Source of the DNA: Carposina sasakii
Lineage: Eukaryota > Arthropoda > Insecta > Lepidoptera > Carposinidae
Assembly (NCBI GenBank): GCA_014607495.2
Contig: CP053155.1
Location: 5,332,001-5,396,000, forward strand
Length of the DNA stretch: 64,000 nucleotides
Direction: 5' to 3'
A program made the position numbers and the translations under genes. Position 1 is the stretch's first letter, and every line of letters starts with the position of its first letter. Positions 1-11,202 of the stretch are shown here, piece after piece. Under the pieces are notes generated by a model. The model saw only the letters and a program-made list of their open reading frames with translations. It was not told the origin of the DNA and did no database searches.

Positions 1-619
1 AGGGAAGAGTTTGAAATAAAATTCGATTACAACAGACGTAAAACGTAATATAAAGTAGAAACAACTTTTGCTAGATTTCATTTAACTTTATACACAGCGG
101 GGAAAAAGCTGACGAGCCAACATTGTAAATAATAGCTTTAGTTCAAATGCTTTTACTCGTACATGAATCCACAAAGTATAAAGGGATACTCGTAGGTATG
201 TAGGGATTTGACAAAAATACGAATAAAATATCACTAAGCCCACTTTGTCAGAAAGATAAACTTGGAAAGTACTTGAATAAGAACGAAAAACATTTGCTGT
301 TCCTTCGAGATCGGATCAAGGACAGAAAATAAATTGATTCACTGTGTTCGTGTCTGACACGGCAGGTAGGTGTTATAGGAGGAACAGAAGACATTTGATT
401 AGACTGCGATCCAAAAGCTCATCTTCATCCCATAGCGATGACAGCGTGTATGAAGAACCAAACACTTCTTCTGGTACACCCGAGCCAGCTAGTTATGATT
501 GCGAGTTAGGGCTTCCGTCTTTCCCAGAAACACCATTTATACAGGATACTGATTGGACATGCTCTAAGAGGTTAACTGCCTGCGAGGCTAAAAAGAAAAT
601 TAGTAATCTCAAAATATAA
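1..619 (+). pseudogene. Possible remnant of the C-terminal end of a Ty3/gypsy-type pol
   Basis: Frame 1 at the window edge reads REEFEIKFDYNRRKT and then stops. A second open stretch at 344-619 contains RCYRRNRRHLIRL followed by a Ser/Asp/Glu-rich tail. Insect gypsy-type polyproteins often end, after the integrase, with a xYRRNRRHL motif preceded by a segment of similar character. The two pieces are in the right order but are separated by about 290 bases with stops, so this would be a decayed fragment whose start lies off the window. The identification rests on one short motif. A fortuitous ORF is the alternative. Confidence 0.35.
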
Positions 620-1158
620 AAGAAAATGATAGGTAGGTAAATAATATACATAGTTATATAATGCGCGGCATGGATCTTTTTGTGTTTAAATTTAAGTTGA
701 ATAATTGTTATTTTCCTTTCAGCCATACCTGGTTAATTTAGTTAATACATATAGGCATACTTCTTTGTCAATCTGATGATAATACATAGTTAAAACTATC
801 TAGATAGGTACATGTTATCTTATGGCTTGAAAATGTATTGTGTTATTAATACTTAAGTAAATAGATACTTCCAAAGCTTGTTAACCAGGAAGATGTAGTG
901 TAGGTACTTAGATATATATTATTATCTATGCTATATGGGTAGGTAGCGAGGAACGGGTTTTTAATAAAATAGTCTATACCAAAGTAGCACAAGAGGCTGT
1001 ATAGCAACTGAATATTGGACTACAATTACCCTTGAAGTGGTATAAGAAAGCTGCATAAAAGCTGATTCCGAGCTTATTCAGCCCTTAAACCACTTAAATG
1101 GGCACAAATTATTCCGCTCTAATGTCACATAAGCTGCTTAAGAGCGCAGAATCAGATA

Positions 1159-1417
1159 TTTAAGAGAGTTATAAGGGGTAACAGGTGTTGTAAGAGCTAA
1201 ATATCAACTCGTTAAGAGACCATGTTACTCTTTATTCAGCTGAATACCTAAGTAATGTATCACAACGGGCCTGTTGGTGGTAGAAGCAGAAATTTAAGAG
1301 AGTTATAAGGGCTAACATGTGTTGTAAGAGCTGAATATCAACTGGTTGAGAGACCATGTTACTCTTTATTCAGCTGAATACCTAAGTAATGTATCACAAT
1401 GGGCCTGTTGGTGACGC
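1159..1417 (+). repeat. Two ~134-bp direct repeats
   Basis: The stretch starting TTAAGAGAGTTATAAGGG occurs near 1160 and again near 1294, an offset of 134. Both copies run through TTATTCAGCTGAATACC to GGGCCTGTTGGTG with few differences. Confidence 0.8.
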
Positions 1418-1879
1418 GTGACTATAGAAAATAATATTTTTGTATATTCATTTTATTTATTATTGAAAAGTGACCGTAGTACTCGTAACTTGTGATAACA
1501 TAAACGTAAACGCCATATTAATGGCGGTGTCGTTTCATAATATATTTATTGGTACCTAAGTAAACGGAACGGTTTTCATTATTAGTGCAAGAAAAATGTG
1601 TGGGAATGCAAGTTTACTGACATTATATATGTATATTGTCTAAGAAAATTTTAGTGCGCTACGAAAATATTGTGTTTTTAAATAATATAGTAATAAATGA
1701 TGTAAATAAGCTATGTGTTTTAAAATCTTGGTCCAACAATTTTCAATAGTTTGGACAGAACTATTAAATAAATAGAGACTGTTACGATATAAGAAGTAAT
1801 ACCTAATTTAATAAGTTCGTAATTCATGCACAAAACATAAAAAAATGTAAAGTAAATTATAATATTTCCAGGTTAAAAT

Positions 1880-2400
1880 GGTGGTTGATGTAAAACAGCT
1901 TTGTGAACCGTTATTTATCAAAGGGCTGTTTAGTGATTCACTTGTGAACCTATATTCATCAAAGGACTGCTTAGTGTTTCACATGTGAACCATTTCTCAT
2001 TAAAGGGCTGTTAAGCGTTTCACGCGTGAACCATTACATATTAAAGAGCTGTTAAGCGTTTCACGTGTGGACCATTACTTATTAAAGGGCTGTTGAGCGA
2101 TTCACCTGTGTACTGTGAAACAGTTCAAGTGCAAAGTAGAATTGAACATGTAACTCCGTATGCAGCCTTGGTTGATGTTAAACAGCTATGTGAACCGTTA
2201 TTTATCAAATGGCTGTTTAGTGATTCACTTGTGAACCTATATTTATCAAAGGACTGCTTAGTGTTTCACATGTGAACCATTACTTATTAAAGGGGCTGTA
2301 AAGCGTTTCACGCATGAACCATTACTTATTACAGAGCTGTTAAGCGTTTCACATGTGAACCATTACTTATTAAAGAGCTGTTAAGCGTTTCACGAGGTAA
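1880..2400 (+). repeat. Degenerate ~41-bp tandem array
   Basis: Units carry TTAAAGGGCTGTTAAGCG followed by TTCACGTGTGAACCATTACT. One clean spacing is 2041 to 2082, which is 41 bp. About ten imperfect units are visible, some diverged (TTTATCAAAGGGCTGTTTAGTG). Each unit contains a small palindrome, TTCACGTGTGAA. Confidence 0.75.
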
Positions 2401-3028
2401 AGTTAAAGCCATTTATTTTGATATACTAGTGAACCTCTAAATATCCATGAGGCATCTTGTGAACGTTTAAACTGCCGCTATATGCAGACAGTGTCAATGG
2501 ATAAATAAAGGCTGCTTAGCGGTAAATATGTTCAGCGCTAAGATATATTATGGGGCACAGATGTCCCGTTATACGTCTATTGGCTTAATATTATGAGAAC
2601 TTGTGCCCCTTTAATGAGTCAGCTCAATAACAGTTCACAAGTACTTTCTTATATTGCTCTTGGCTCTTTCTACAACTCTTTGCGTTTTAAGGGTATATTT
2701 GTGACCCATAATGCAGCTCTTATTTACCCTTAAGCTGTTTAAATATCACTAACTGCTATTATGCAGCTAAGAGACCACGAGTGTATTCTTATGAGTCTTA
2801 ATACGCCCAGAGCTGTGTGTAGATCTAAAAGTGAGTATTTATTCAGCTATCTGTGCTACTTAGGTAACCAACCATCTTGTAGTTTACTTCATATCTGAAC
2901 TTACGAATACTTACCAATATTTATTACTTACTTTTCTTGTGAAAATAAAAATAAATAAAAGTGATAAAACTAAAAGATATAAAATTAACGAAATTTCAAC
3001 GTCGGTACTAATAATAACCATAACTCAC

Positions 3029-3299
3029 CTATTTTCGCAATGCTTGCAAAAAAAATCCACAGCCCGATTAGAAACGGTGTCTCAACTCTGTGGAACTCGA
3101 ATGCTGCTATCACGAATGTCCTGTCTGGCTTCGTCTTGACTGTGGTAGGCAGGTCTGAGGTGGATTCTTGTTTTTGTCTGAGTTGAGTCCCAGGGGACTC
3201 TCCGGGAAAGGGGGCCACAGGACCCATGGGCCCGAACCCTAGGCCGGGGTATGTGGATGGGGTGTCAACTGTAATGGACGGACTTTGTTGCGTAGTGCC
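3029..3299 (-). CDS. Nhe2: Na+/H+ exchanger, second coding exon (N-terminal region and first membrane segment)
   Basis: Read on the minus strand, TTTTCTTTTCAG precedes the exon and GTGAGT follows it, giving a 271-base exon entered in phase 0 and left in phase 1. The translation is a low-complexity extracellular stretch rich in Pro, Gly, Ser and Thr, then RTFVIAAFEFHRVETPFLIG and WIFFASIAKI(G). That matches the conserved start of NHE-type (SLC9A) exchangers, where (V/H)xTPFxIxxWIxxASLAKIG forms the first conserved transmembrane helix. Such proteins swap extracellular Na+ for cytosolic H+ at the plasma membrane. The transport core must lie in exons left of the window. The match is to the NHE1-5-like class (Drosophila Nhe2), and the symbol is given on that basis. 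Confidence 0.82.
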
Positions 3300-5274
3300 C
3301 TGAAAAGAAAATTTGGATATTTAGCTTAGGCATTTACAAATTGTAAATCAAAATGAGGTTTTTTTTACACTAATTTCTGTCATTTGTTTCGCATATTTTC
3401 TACGGATAAATTACATATTATTACATACAATTAAACGTAAAAAAAAAAGAAATTATCCGTCTGATTCTATTTTCAACATACCTCACTTATAACCGCAGTA
3501 CTTATAAATATTAGTATTGGTACTTTATTATTGGCATCTCTTCTTAAACTTGTTACAAGTAATAACGAATCGGTAAAACAACCCAAAACATATTTATCTT
3601 TGACTAAAAGTCAAACAAAAGTAATAAGTCTGGATCAATCATGGAGAAGAAATAAAAGAGGAGCAGCTGCTAAGGATATTTTCATATAAAAATAGTGTGC
3701 TGCTGAGCGGGGGTGAAGTATGGGACGAGGGGAGCATCCTAACACTGTAGCCCTGCCCATTTACATAACCACCTTGTAGTGACTAGCCAAACTACTTGCA
3801 TAAGCGTGTGGTTACAGCTACTGCGTTACATACACTGGCCCTGAAGCTCCGCCCCTATCATGACGTCATGGCCTCACGATTGCCACACGACTCAGTTCAT
3901 AGTCTCACCTCCTATTTTATACCTTCTCCATGGGATCAATCTACCTTTTTCGAAACATACATGGAATCTTTATAACGACATCTACAACTCATGTCGCTTA
4001 ATTTTTCTTTCCTATATCGAAACGCCCAAATTATGGATGATGGGAAACCTTTTGGAAGTTTTCTGACTTGCTAATTTCTTTTAATGTTTCATGATGAATT
4101 GTTCCTAAGTTCCTTCCAAGTTACTTTAGTAAAGTAAATCAAAGGTAAATGTAGGTTCTAGACGTAACATAAAAATTGCACTTGCATTTTGTATCTAAAT
4201 TTTAAGGTGCTACATATATAGGTATTTTTTACCTTCACCTGCCTACCTATATATGTACTATTTATACCTTCCTTTGAAGGCTACCTATATTTATATCAAA
4301 CATATCACACATACAAATAAATACCGAAAATTAATAACATCTCTTTTTTCGGAAGACGGTAAAAAATATTACCGAAATCACCATTTTCTTCAAACGTGGC
4401 ATTTATCGTGCCGAAACAACAAAGATTTCGCGAGCATTAATTTGTCGCAACTCTATTGTCTTTACAGAAGTGGTCTTGACCTTCCCTTTTAGTTCGAGGC
4501 TAAGTTTTGGCTCGGCCGAACTACTTAGGAGAGATGTTATCTAGCAGTTGCACAAAGGCGTTTCGAAGGTATCAAAATTCCCTCTAGCTGTTGAAAGAAC
4601 TTACATCTACTATATAGCGCTTTGACAGCCTTTATACAGTGTATAAATAAACTAATATACAGCTGTAATACAGTTTGCGTGCAACCTGGGTAACGACTTT
4701 ACACTTATAGTGGAATACTCGTAGGTACTGTTGAATTCATTTGTAGCACATATCCTAATTAACCTATCTCATAATGAAGAAAGTCTAATTCATAAAAGTG
4801 CATAAGTATTTGTATGACTGAAAATCTTTGATGTTAGCGAAAATGGTTGTGTTGTAGAGCTTTGCATCAGCAAAGGAATTAGATGACGGATTTTTATTAA
4901 TAAGATCGCAGAGTGTTAAATGAGCTTGTTTGTTGTAGATACATAATTTGTAATGTAAATAAATTAGTTGCGTTCTATTTGGCTCTATGTTATTGACATT
5001 CATTAATTAGAAACTCCGAAAAGAATGGAGCAGCGACAATATGTCCCCGCTGGGTTTTGTTCGCACGAGATTGAATTGCATAACTTAATTAAAAGCTGTA
5101 TGGAGCAACATGGCTACAACATGCAAAGTTAATAAATTATTTTGTAGATAGGTTCTGTTTAGTACAAGCTAGTAGTAAAACAGACAGACAAATAAATTAA
5201 AACATGTTTTTATAACAGAAGTTCCTTTTACATAAAAAAACTTACGTACATACTTATAGTATGAGATCCCACCG
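3300..5274. other. Intron sequence, nothing recognised
   Basis: AT-rich DNA inside the inferred exchanger intron. There are short ORFs without recognisable motifs and no convincing repeat or RNA gene. Confidence 0.6.
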
Positions 5275-5276
5275 TA

Positions 5277-5699
5277 GGTTTACTACGCTCATTTGTTTAT
5301 AGCATAAAACCTCATTTTTACAAACATTTACGATTAGGAGAATATAATATCCACTGGGTTGTCTAACTAAATATGGCCGCAAGTATTTAAAATTTAATTT
5401 TCAAAAAATATATTTGCCGACAAATTACGCTCACATGTTTTTTAAATAAAGTATGATCCACTTGATAGAACTGTATGTAGAGATTGCGAAAAACCAGGGT
5501 TGCCATTTCACATTTGGCCGCAAGTACCTGGCAACCCGCTTTAAACGTGTATGATTTTGAGACGTTTCTACGCTCATATGTTTTTTCAATTATATGTATA
5601 TAAAAAAAAAGCAAATTTTGTAAAAATAAAAATATTAAAAAAAATATATAAAAAAAGCAAAAAGCAAATGATTCTATAAACAGATGAGCGTAGTAAACC
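5277..5699. mobile_element. MITE with TA target duplication
   Basis: GGTTTACTACGCTCATTTG at 5277 and its complement ending at 5699 form 26-bp terminal inverted repeats with one mismatch, each flanked by TA. The motif TACGCTCA(C/T)ATGTTTTT recurs inside, near 5426 and 5567, as subterminal repeats. There is no coding capacity. The TA duplication fits a Tc1/mariner-type or related family. Confidence 0.7.
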
Positions 5700-5703
5700 T
5701 ACT

Positions 5704-7319
5704 ATACACTAGTGACCCGCCCTCGCTTCGCTTCGGTACATATCCTCGAAAATTTTAAATTCCCGTTTGTCCCGTTACCGTGGGAATTTCGGGAAATATA
5801 TCCTCAGTGCTTCCTTACACTCCCTACCGAATATACCTGTCATATTTCATCATTATGCGTCGAGTGGTTTGCGTAAAAATTGGGAATTCCCGTTTGTCCC
5901 GTTCCCGTGGGAATTTCGGGAAATCCGTTCTTAGTGCTTCCTCGCACTCCCTAACGAATATACATGCCCGATTTCTGCTTTATATTTATAGCGATTTTCG
6001 TAAAAAATTTAAATCCCGTTTGTCCCGTTCAGATGGAAACTTCGAGAAATACGTTCTTAGTGGCTTCTCACACTCCCTACCAAATTTCATCATTATATTG
6101 TGTCAAATAGTTTTCGTTAAAATTGTCCAGTTCCCGTGGGAATTACGGGAAATCCATTCTTTGTGCTCCCTAGCAGTCCCTAATTAACATACATCTTCGA
6201 TTTCAACTTCATAGGTTTTCTTCAAAATTTTGTATTCCAGTATGTTCCGTTCCGGTAGGAATTTCGGGAAATATGTTCTCAGTTCTTTCTTGCACTCCCT
6301 ACCGAATATACCTGTCATACTTCATCTCTATATGTCATGTGATTTTCGTAAAAACTTGAAATTCCTGTTTATGCCATTCCTATGGGTATTTCAGAAATCA
6401 TCAGTACTAAAAACAATGGCTGTATTCCTCATGCTCTTTTTTCGGGATAAACCAAACAAAAAAAAAACAAATTTCATCTGTCAAGTTGTGTCATGTCATC
6501 TGTACGTTACGATTCGGCGGGAAAAGCGGGACGGGAGCGCATGTGATTTTCTTGTGAAAATCAAAATTTATTTGTAAATGGCTTGCATGTGTCCGTAAAG
6601 TGATGTTTTCTTGTAGATAAGTTATATTTTGTTTACTTGTGATGTGAATCCAGTGAGTGTGCATGGTTTTATATGTAGGTAAGCTGAGTAACACTTTAAT
6701 CGGAATACGATCTCTTCATGGGCTCATGTAAGTTGTTTCTGCAAATCTTTTTGATTTTCACTAATTTCACATTTTTTATTTAGGATTTTCCCGGCGTTTC
6801 CATTCATTATCATCATTTATCATCCATCATAAATTCAGAAATCACTTAGTAAAGACAATGGCTGTATGGGCTTAGTTCCCAGAACCCGTGATCACGCACA
6901 CTTTTGAAGCTACTTTTTAGTATGTCCAATTTTTACAACCTATTTACTGTTATTGTTATTAACTGTTATTACTGTAAAACTGATAATATTTATCGATTAC
7001 TCGTTTTTGCTTCACTACCCGAAATACATCTGTCATTGATGACTCCTTCTGGGGACTTATTATTCTATGGTGTATGTCAAACTTATACCTCCATGCGTCA
7101 AATGGTTTTTTTTTGTATTTAATTCATATTTATTCCAGTCCAGAGGAAATTATGCGAAACCCTATAGCCTATGTTCATCCGGGTCCAATAAGGATTCTAA
7201 CGGTGAAAGAATTTTTGAAATCGGCCCAGTAGTTTCGGAGCCTATTCGCTGCAAAAAAACAAACAAACATACAAACAATCAAAGTTTACCTCTTTATAAT
7301 ATTAGTATAGAAGTATAGA
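5704..7319 (+). repeat. LINE-like (RTE-type) 3' region with an expanded tandem module
   Basis: The segment carries at least six degenerate copies of TCCCGTTTGTCCCGTT or GTGGGAATTTCGGGAAAT, near 5759, 5884, 6012, 6129, 6236 and 6362, spaced about 105-130 bp. Most are followed by CACTCCCTACC and TTTCATCATTAT. It ends with a canonical tail: TTGAAATCGGCCCAGTAG, CAAACAAACATACAAACA, then TTTATAATATTAGTATAGA, as in many lepidopteran RTE-type 3' ends. The open frames over 5780-6577 are by-products of this array. Confidence 0.65.
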
Positions 7320-7660
7320 TATAGATATAATAAAAATGTAACGGATCGCTGTCTGTACATGGAAGATATAGGTATGAGAAAAAATATTATAGGAGACCTT
7401 TATCAACGCAATAGAATCCAAAACGATGATTTTTGGAATTTTTGTCTGTTTGTCGGTTTGTCTGTTTGTCTGTGCGTTTGTTTGTCTAATCTCAGAAACA
7501 GCTGAACCGATTTCGATACAGTTTTCAGGAATATATTGTGATAGGCCCCACTTAACATATAGGCTACTTCTTATCCCGGGAAAATGTTTTTATCCCGGAT
7601 AATTTCGACATTTTCTTTTTTCTATAGTCCACGCAGACGGAGTCGCGGGCGTCCACTAGT
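7320..7660 (-). repeat. RTE-type non-LTR 3' end
   Basis: On the minus strand the fragment begins ACTAGTGGACGCCCGCGACT, passes through TTATCCGGGATAAAAACAT and CTGAACCGATTT-like sequence, and ends in an AT-rich tail. It is the same family as the copies at 27965, 39874, 42347 and 63978. Confidence 0.7.
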
Positions 7661-7777
7661 TATACATATATTATCATTTACGTACAATGTATGCGTAGTA
7701 TGCTACGAACGTGTCCTATTCGTAGAAGGTATCTCGTTCGTAGCATTTTCGTAGCCTAATCGTAGATTCGAAGACTA

Positions 7778-8105
7778 CAGTAATACCCCGCTTTACGCGA
7801 GGGATACGTTCCGGAATAAATCGCGTTAACTGAAATTCGCGTATATCAAGATTTATGATTAAACATATTCAAAATATGTTTTATTTTAATTTGCCATAGA
7901 TCAAAGTCGTAGTACGGGGAATCCCCAGTTCTTCAATCAGAATGTTCAGAGGACGCGAGGATTCCCGCGACCAAAGGGGAGTTAATGACTAAATTATATT
8001 TATACACATTCTTTCGCATTATGCGCAGCATTTAAACGTGAATTTTAAAATTGGCGTTATAGTGAAACCGCGCATAACGGGGTCGCGTAAAGTGGGGTAT
8101 TACTG
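7778..8105. mobile_element. Tigger/pogo-like MITE, 328 bp
   Basis: CAGTAATACCCCGCTTTACG at 7778 pairs with GTAAAGTGGGGTATTACTG ending at 8105, and both ends are flanked by TA. CAGTAATACC-type termini with a TA duplication are characteristic of pogo/Tigger elements. No ORF is present. Confidence 0.8.
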
Positions 8106-8794
8106 TACGTAGTAGGTCGCTGTACATAATAATACCAGAAATTATAGCATTGTAATAAGGTAATAATGTACGAGGTTATTTGTTTTATGCCTTCTTAGTA
8201 CTCGTATAGGAATAAGAAAGTGATAACAATCTTCCGTTTCGATATACATACAATACATTTTACAATCTTTCAACTCTTAGGTCTTATGACGTTGGTAGGT
8301 ACTAAAGAAAAAAATTATAAGGTGTGTTTCGAATTTAGATGTAAATCCTTACTAATTACTACAAACACGAACATTAATCTGTGTCTCTTTCACACCAAGA
8401 CTACTGAACTGAACCAATTTGAATAAAATTGGGCACACGTATAGTCTAGACCAGAAAAAAGGAAATAGGCAACTTTTTACACCACAAGGAATAATACTGT
8501 AATAATACTGTAGACGCCGTTTTATTAAAACATTCTTATGCATGATTTCGGAACTAACATGTTTTGGTTGCAGGAATACAGATAATGTAGTCATACACAT
8601 AGTAACTAGCGCCATTATCCAAAGGAACTATACGGTGGAACCTATGAATTTATGGACGAGCAGCTCACACGGTATTTTATCTATCCCAACATTTTTCTGC
8701 GCCTTAAGATTAATATAGACAAAAATATTTATATTAAGTAGATATCTGCATTAAAAATAGTAATAAAACATTACGTATCTCTATCTAATGGAGA

Positions 8795-8842
8795 ACGTCA
8801 CGGAGAAGGGCCCTGTAAGCGTGTGACCCTTCTCCGTGACGT
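8795..8842. repeat. Perfect 16-bp hairpin
   Basis: ACGTCACGGAGAAGGG at 8795-8810 is repeated in inverted orientation at 8827-8842 around a 16-base loop. It is GC-rich inside AT-rich DNA and contains CRE-like TGACGTCA-type half sites. Function is unknown. Confidence 0.75.
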
Positions 8843-9399
8843 CACAGATTTTCTGACGTCACTAGTCTTCACGTAAGAGTGCGTTTCACCAAATTGTATA
8901 ATACCTTTGAACATAATTAGCTGTTTGTCTGTCTATGTGTAATTATGATTATTATTAATTATTGTATGATATATTTAATTATTGTATCTTTGATTATTTT
9001 ATAAATTGATAACGTGACATATATATTAGAGTAAGTGGCTACTTCAGCTGTTCTAATAATAATAAATAAATAAATGATATTAAATTTGGAAATGTTTAAT
9101 CGCAATCTCACCAACATTATTATAAAATATTACCTACATACATACATACCTACCTACTAATACATACCTATATTTTAAAATCATATTCATTATAGAAGTG
9201 TATATGGAAGTGAATATATAATATATGGAAGTGTGAAAATTATACACCCACTCTACACCAGTTAATCTACCTACGTGCTAAAGGATGAGTCTACCGCCGC
9301 TTTTCAGACACAAATATAGGTACTTATTTATAACTAAACTATAATTATTCTATGCTGCTCTGGGAGTGAAAAAAAAAGTATAATACTACAGCTGCTTCT

Positions 9400-9618
9400 C
9401 TTCCCAGGCGTACTGTACAAGTCAGTAGAGGGACAAGAGGGTCTTGGTGTTTTGTAGGCGATGGGCTGACCACCTGTCACTACTAACCGAACTTGTACAT
9501 CTCAACTATACCCTTCAAAAGTGGTCAGAAGTGGCACCATGTGGTTCTATCGGCCCTTGGTGCTCTGCCTACCCCGTAAGGGATAAAGGCGTGATTATAT
9601 GTATGTATGTATGTAAAC
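9400..9618 (+). repeat. SINE-like repeat with (ATGT)n tail
   Basis: GTGGCACCATGTGGTTCTAT at 9531 and the following GCCTACCCCGTAAGGGATAA run into a short (TATG)n tail. The same 80-base 3' end recurs at 39916-39992, which identifies a dispersed retroposed family. The 5' part from about 9400 is a less certain extension. Confidence 0.6.
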
Positions 9619-10170
9619 TATAATTATCATAGCTGTGATTAAACTAAGTTGTACATTAAAATTATGCACATAGTTTTTGTGCAGTTCTGTTTACGGCTAT
9701 GTGAATGAAGGAGTGAACTGATATTACGTTGTTATTACTTGTTATAACTGACATTATCCGGATCTAATACATAATATTTATTATATAAAATTCAAATAAT
9801 ACGTTAAATTTTCTACACTATATGGCAGTTTATCGACAAGTAACGAATTCATCAGTATTTTATTGCTAAATGGCAATTTGATAATGGTATCTGTTCCAAC
9901 CACGTAGTCCTGCGGATTTCAATGGAACTAAATTAAATAAATGAAACAATGTTCGAGTTACAATGACACTAGCGCATGTGTCAGAGGACTTCATAACTGA
10001 AACCAAGTGTAGTCATATCATACTAAGAAGGAAGTTATACGAGGAGATAGTCAGCGTTAAGCTTGGTTTCCCAATATAGCCTTTATATCATAGACGCACA
10101 CGGTGTGCGATCATTTCATAGATGAGAACAATTATAGAGGAATAGAGAGCCAGTTAGATCATTATCTGTC

Positions 10171-10228
10171 AGCTCACTTACGTTATTTAAAGCTCCATCT
10201 CTTTTCTGGGTTCCGAAACTTTGATATT
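10171..10228 (-). repeat. Dispersed repeat, complement of 36141-36196
   Basis: CTCACTTACGTTATTTAAAG and TTTTCTGGGTTCCGAAACTT form the partner of the copy just outside the right end of the CACTA-like element. Confidence 0.7.
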
Positions 10229-10375
10229 ATATTACGGATATATTATATTATTAAATTATAGAAAATAGATAAATATTTGCACATTAGCTGTGCTACTAAA
10301 TAAACGCGATGAGATAAATAAAAATTAATTTATATTAATAATTTTATAATAGTTAATTTTATATAATTATATATA

Positions 10376-11202
10376 GTAACTGTAGTATACTATACTTAAG
10401 TATTTTTATTGTTATACCCACCTAAGACTACCTAGGTACTTGAATTTTAACATTATGGGTGCTTACCTGAAATAAACGAAATAAACGAATTATTATTTAT
10501 ATTATATACCTATAATATTTTTGAAGTTATCATCACCTATAAATGACATGTCTATTTTTCCAGATAGTATGGAGAATTCTTCAACTCAGGAATGTTCATT
10601 AGGATGGAGCGATAATATATGGAGATTTGAAAAGTTATAGCGTAATCATATTTTCGCGCGTCTAAGGAAGCAACCAATAGCTGTATCTGTTTCGCGCGCC
10701 ACCAAAAGTTAGTCAGGGCGACCAATCGCCGCTTCTGTGGAATACGACTGAACTTTGCGCACTTTGAAACACAGCCGTTAATTTTATATAGTAACTGTAG
10801 TATACTATACTTAAGTATTTTTATTGTTATACCCACCTAAGACTACCTAGGTACTTGAATTTTAACATTATGGGTGCTTACCTGAAATAAACGAAATAAA
10901 CGAATTATTATTTATATTTATATACCTATAATATTTTTGAAGTTATCATCACCTATAAATGACATGTCTATTTTTCCAGATAGTATGGAGAATTCTTCAA
11001 CTCAGGAATGTTCATTAGGATGGAGCGATAATATATGGAGATTTGAAAAGTTCTACAATAATAGCGTAATCATATTTTCGCGCGTCTAAGGAAGCAACCA
11101 ATAGCTGTATCTGTTTCGCGCGCCACCAAAAGTTAGTCAGGGCGACCAATCGCCGCTTCTGTGGAATACGACTGAACTTTGCGCACTTTGAAACACAGCC
11201 GT
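10376..11202 (+). repeat. Tandem duplication of a 415-424 bp segment
   Basis: Sequence from GTAACTGTAGTATACTATAC at 10376 recurs from 10791. Copy 1 ends at 10778 and copy 2 at 11202, both after CACTTTGAAACACAGCCGT. Copy 2 has a 9-base insertion, TTCTACAATAATAG versus TTATAG. The junction is TAATTTTATATAGTAAC. Confidence 0.85.

Larger units (their letters stand above)
982..2861. mobile_element. Candidate non-autonomous DNA element with subterminal tandem repeats
   Basis: A 10-base inverted repeat, AAGTAGCACA at 982-991 and TGTGCTACTT at 2852-2861, brackets a segment dense in AGCTGTT, AAGAGCT and TTCAGCTGAAT motifs on both strands. It contains two ~134-bp direct repeats and a ~41-bp array. No ORF of note lies inside. 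Short terminal repeats combined with arrays of one short motif resemble non-autonomous elements with transposase-binding subterminal repeats. The TSD is unclear and the exact ends are inferred. Confidence 0.4.

Noticed and set aside
5780..6577. 135- and 115-codon ORFs
   Set aside because: They run through the tandem 3'-end modules of a LINE-like repeat.
10552..10836. 94-codon minus-strand ORF
   Set aside because: It lies in the duplicated repeat, spans the duplication junction and shows no recognisable motif.
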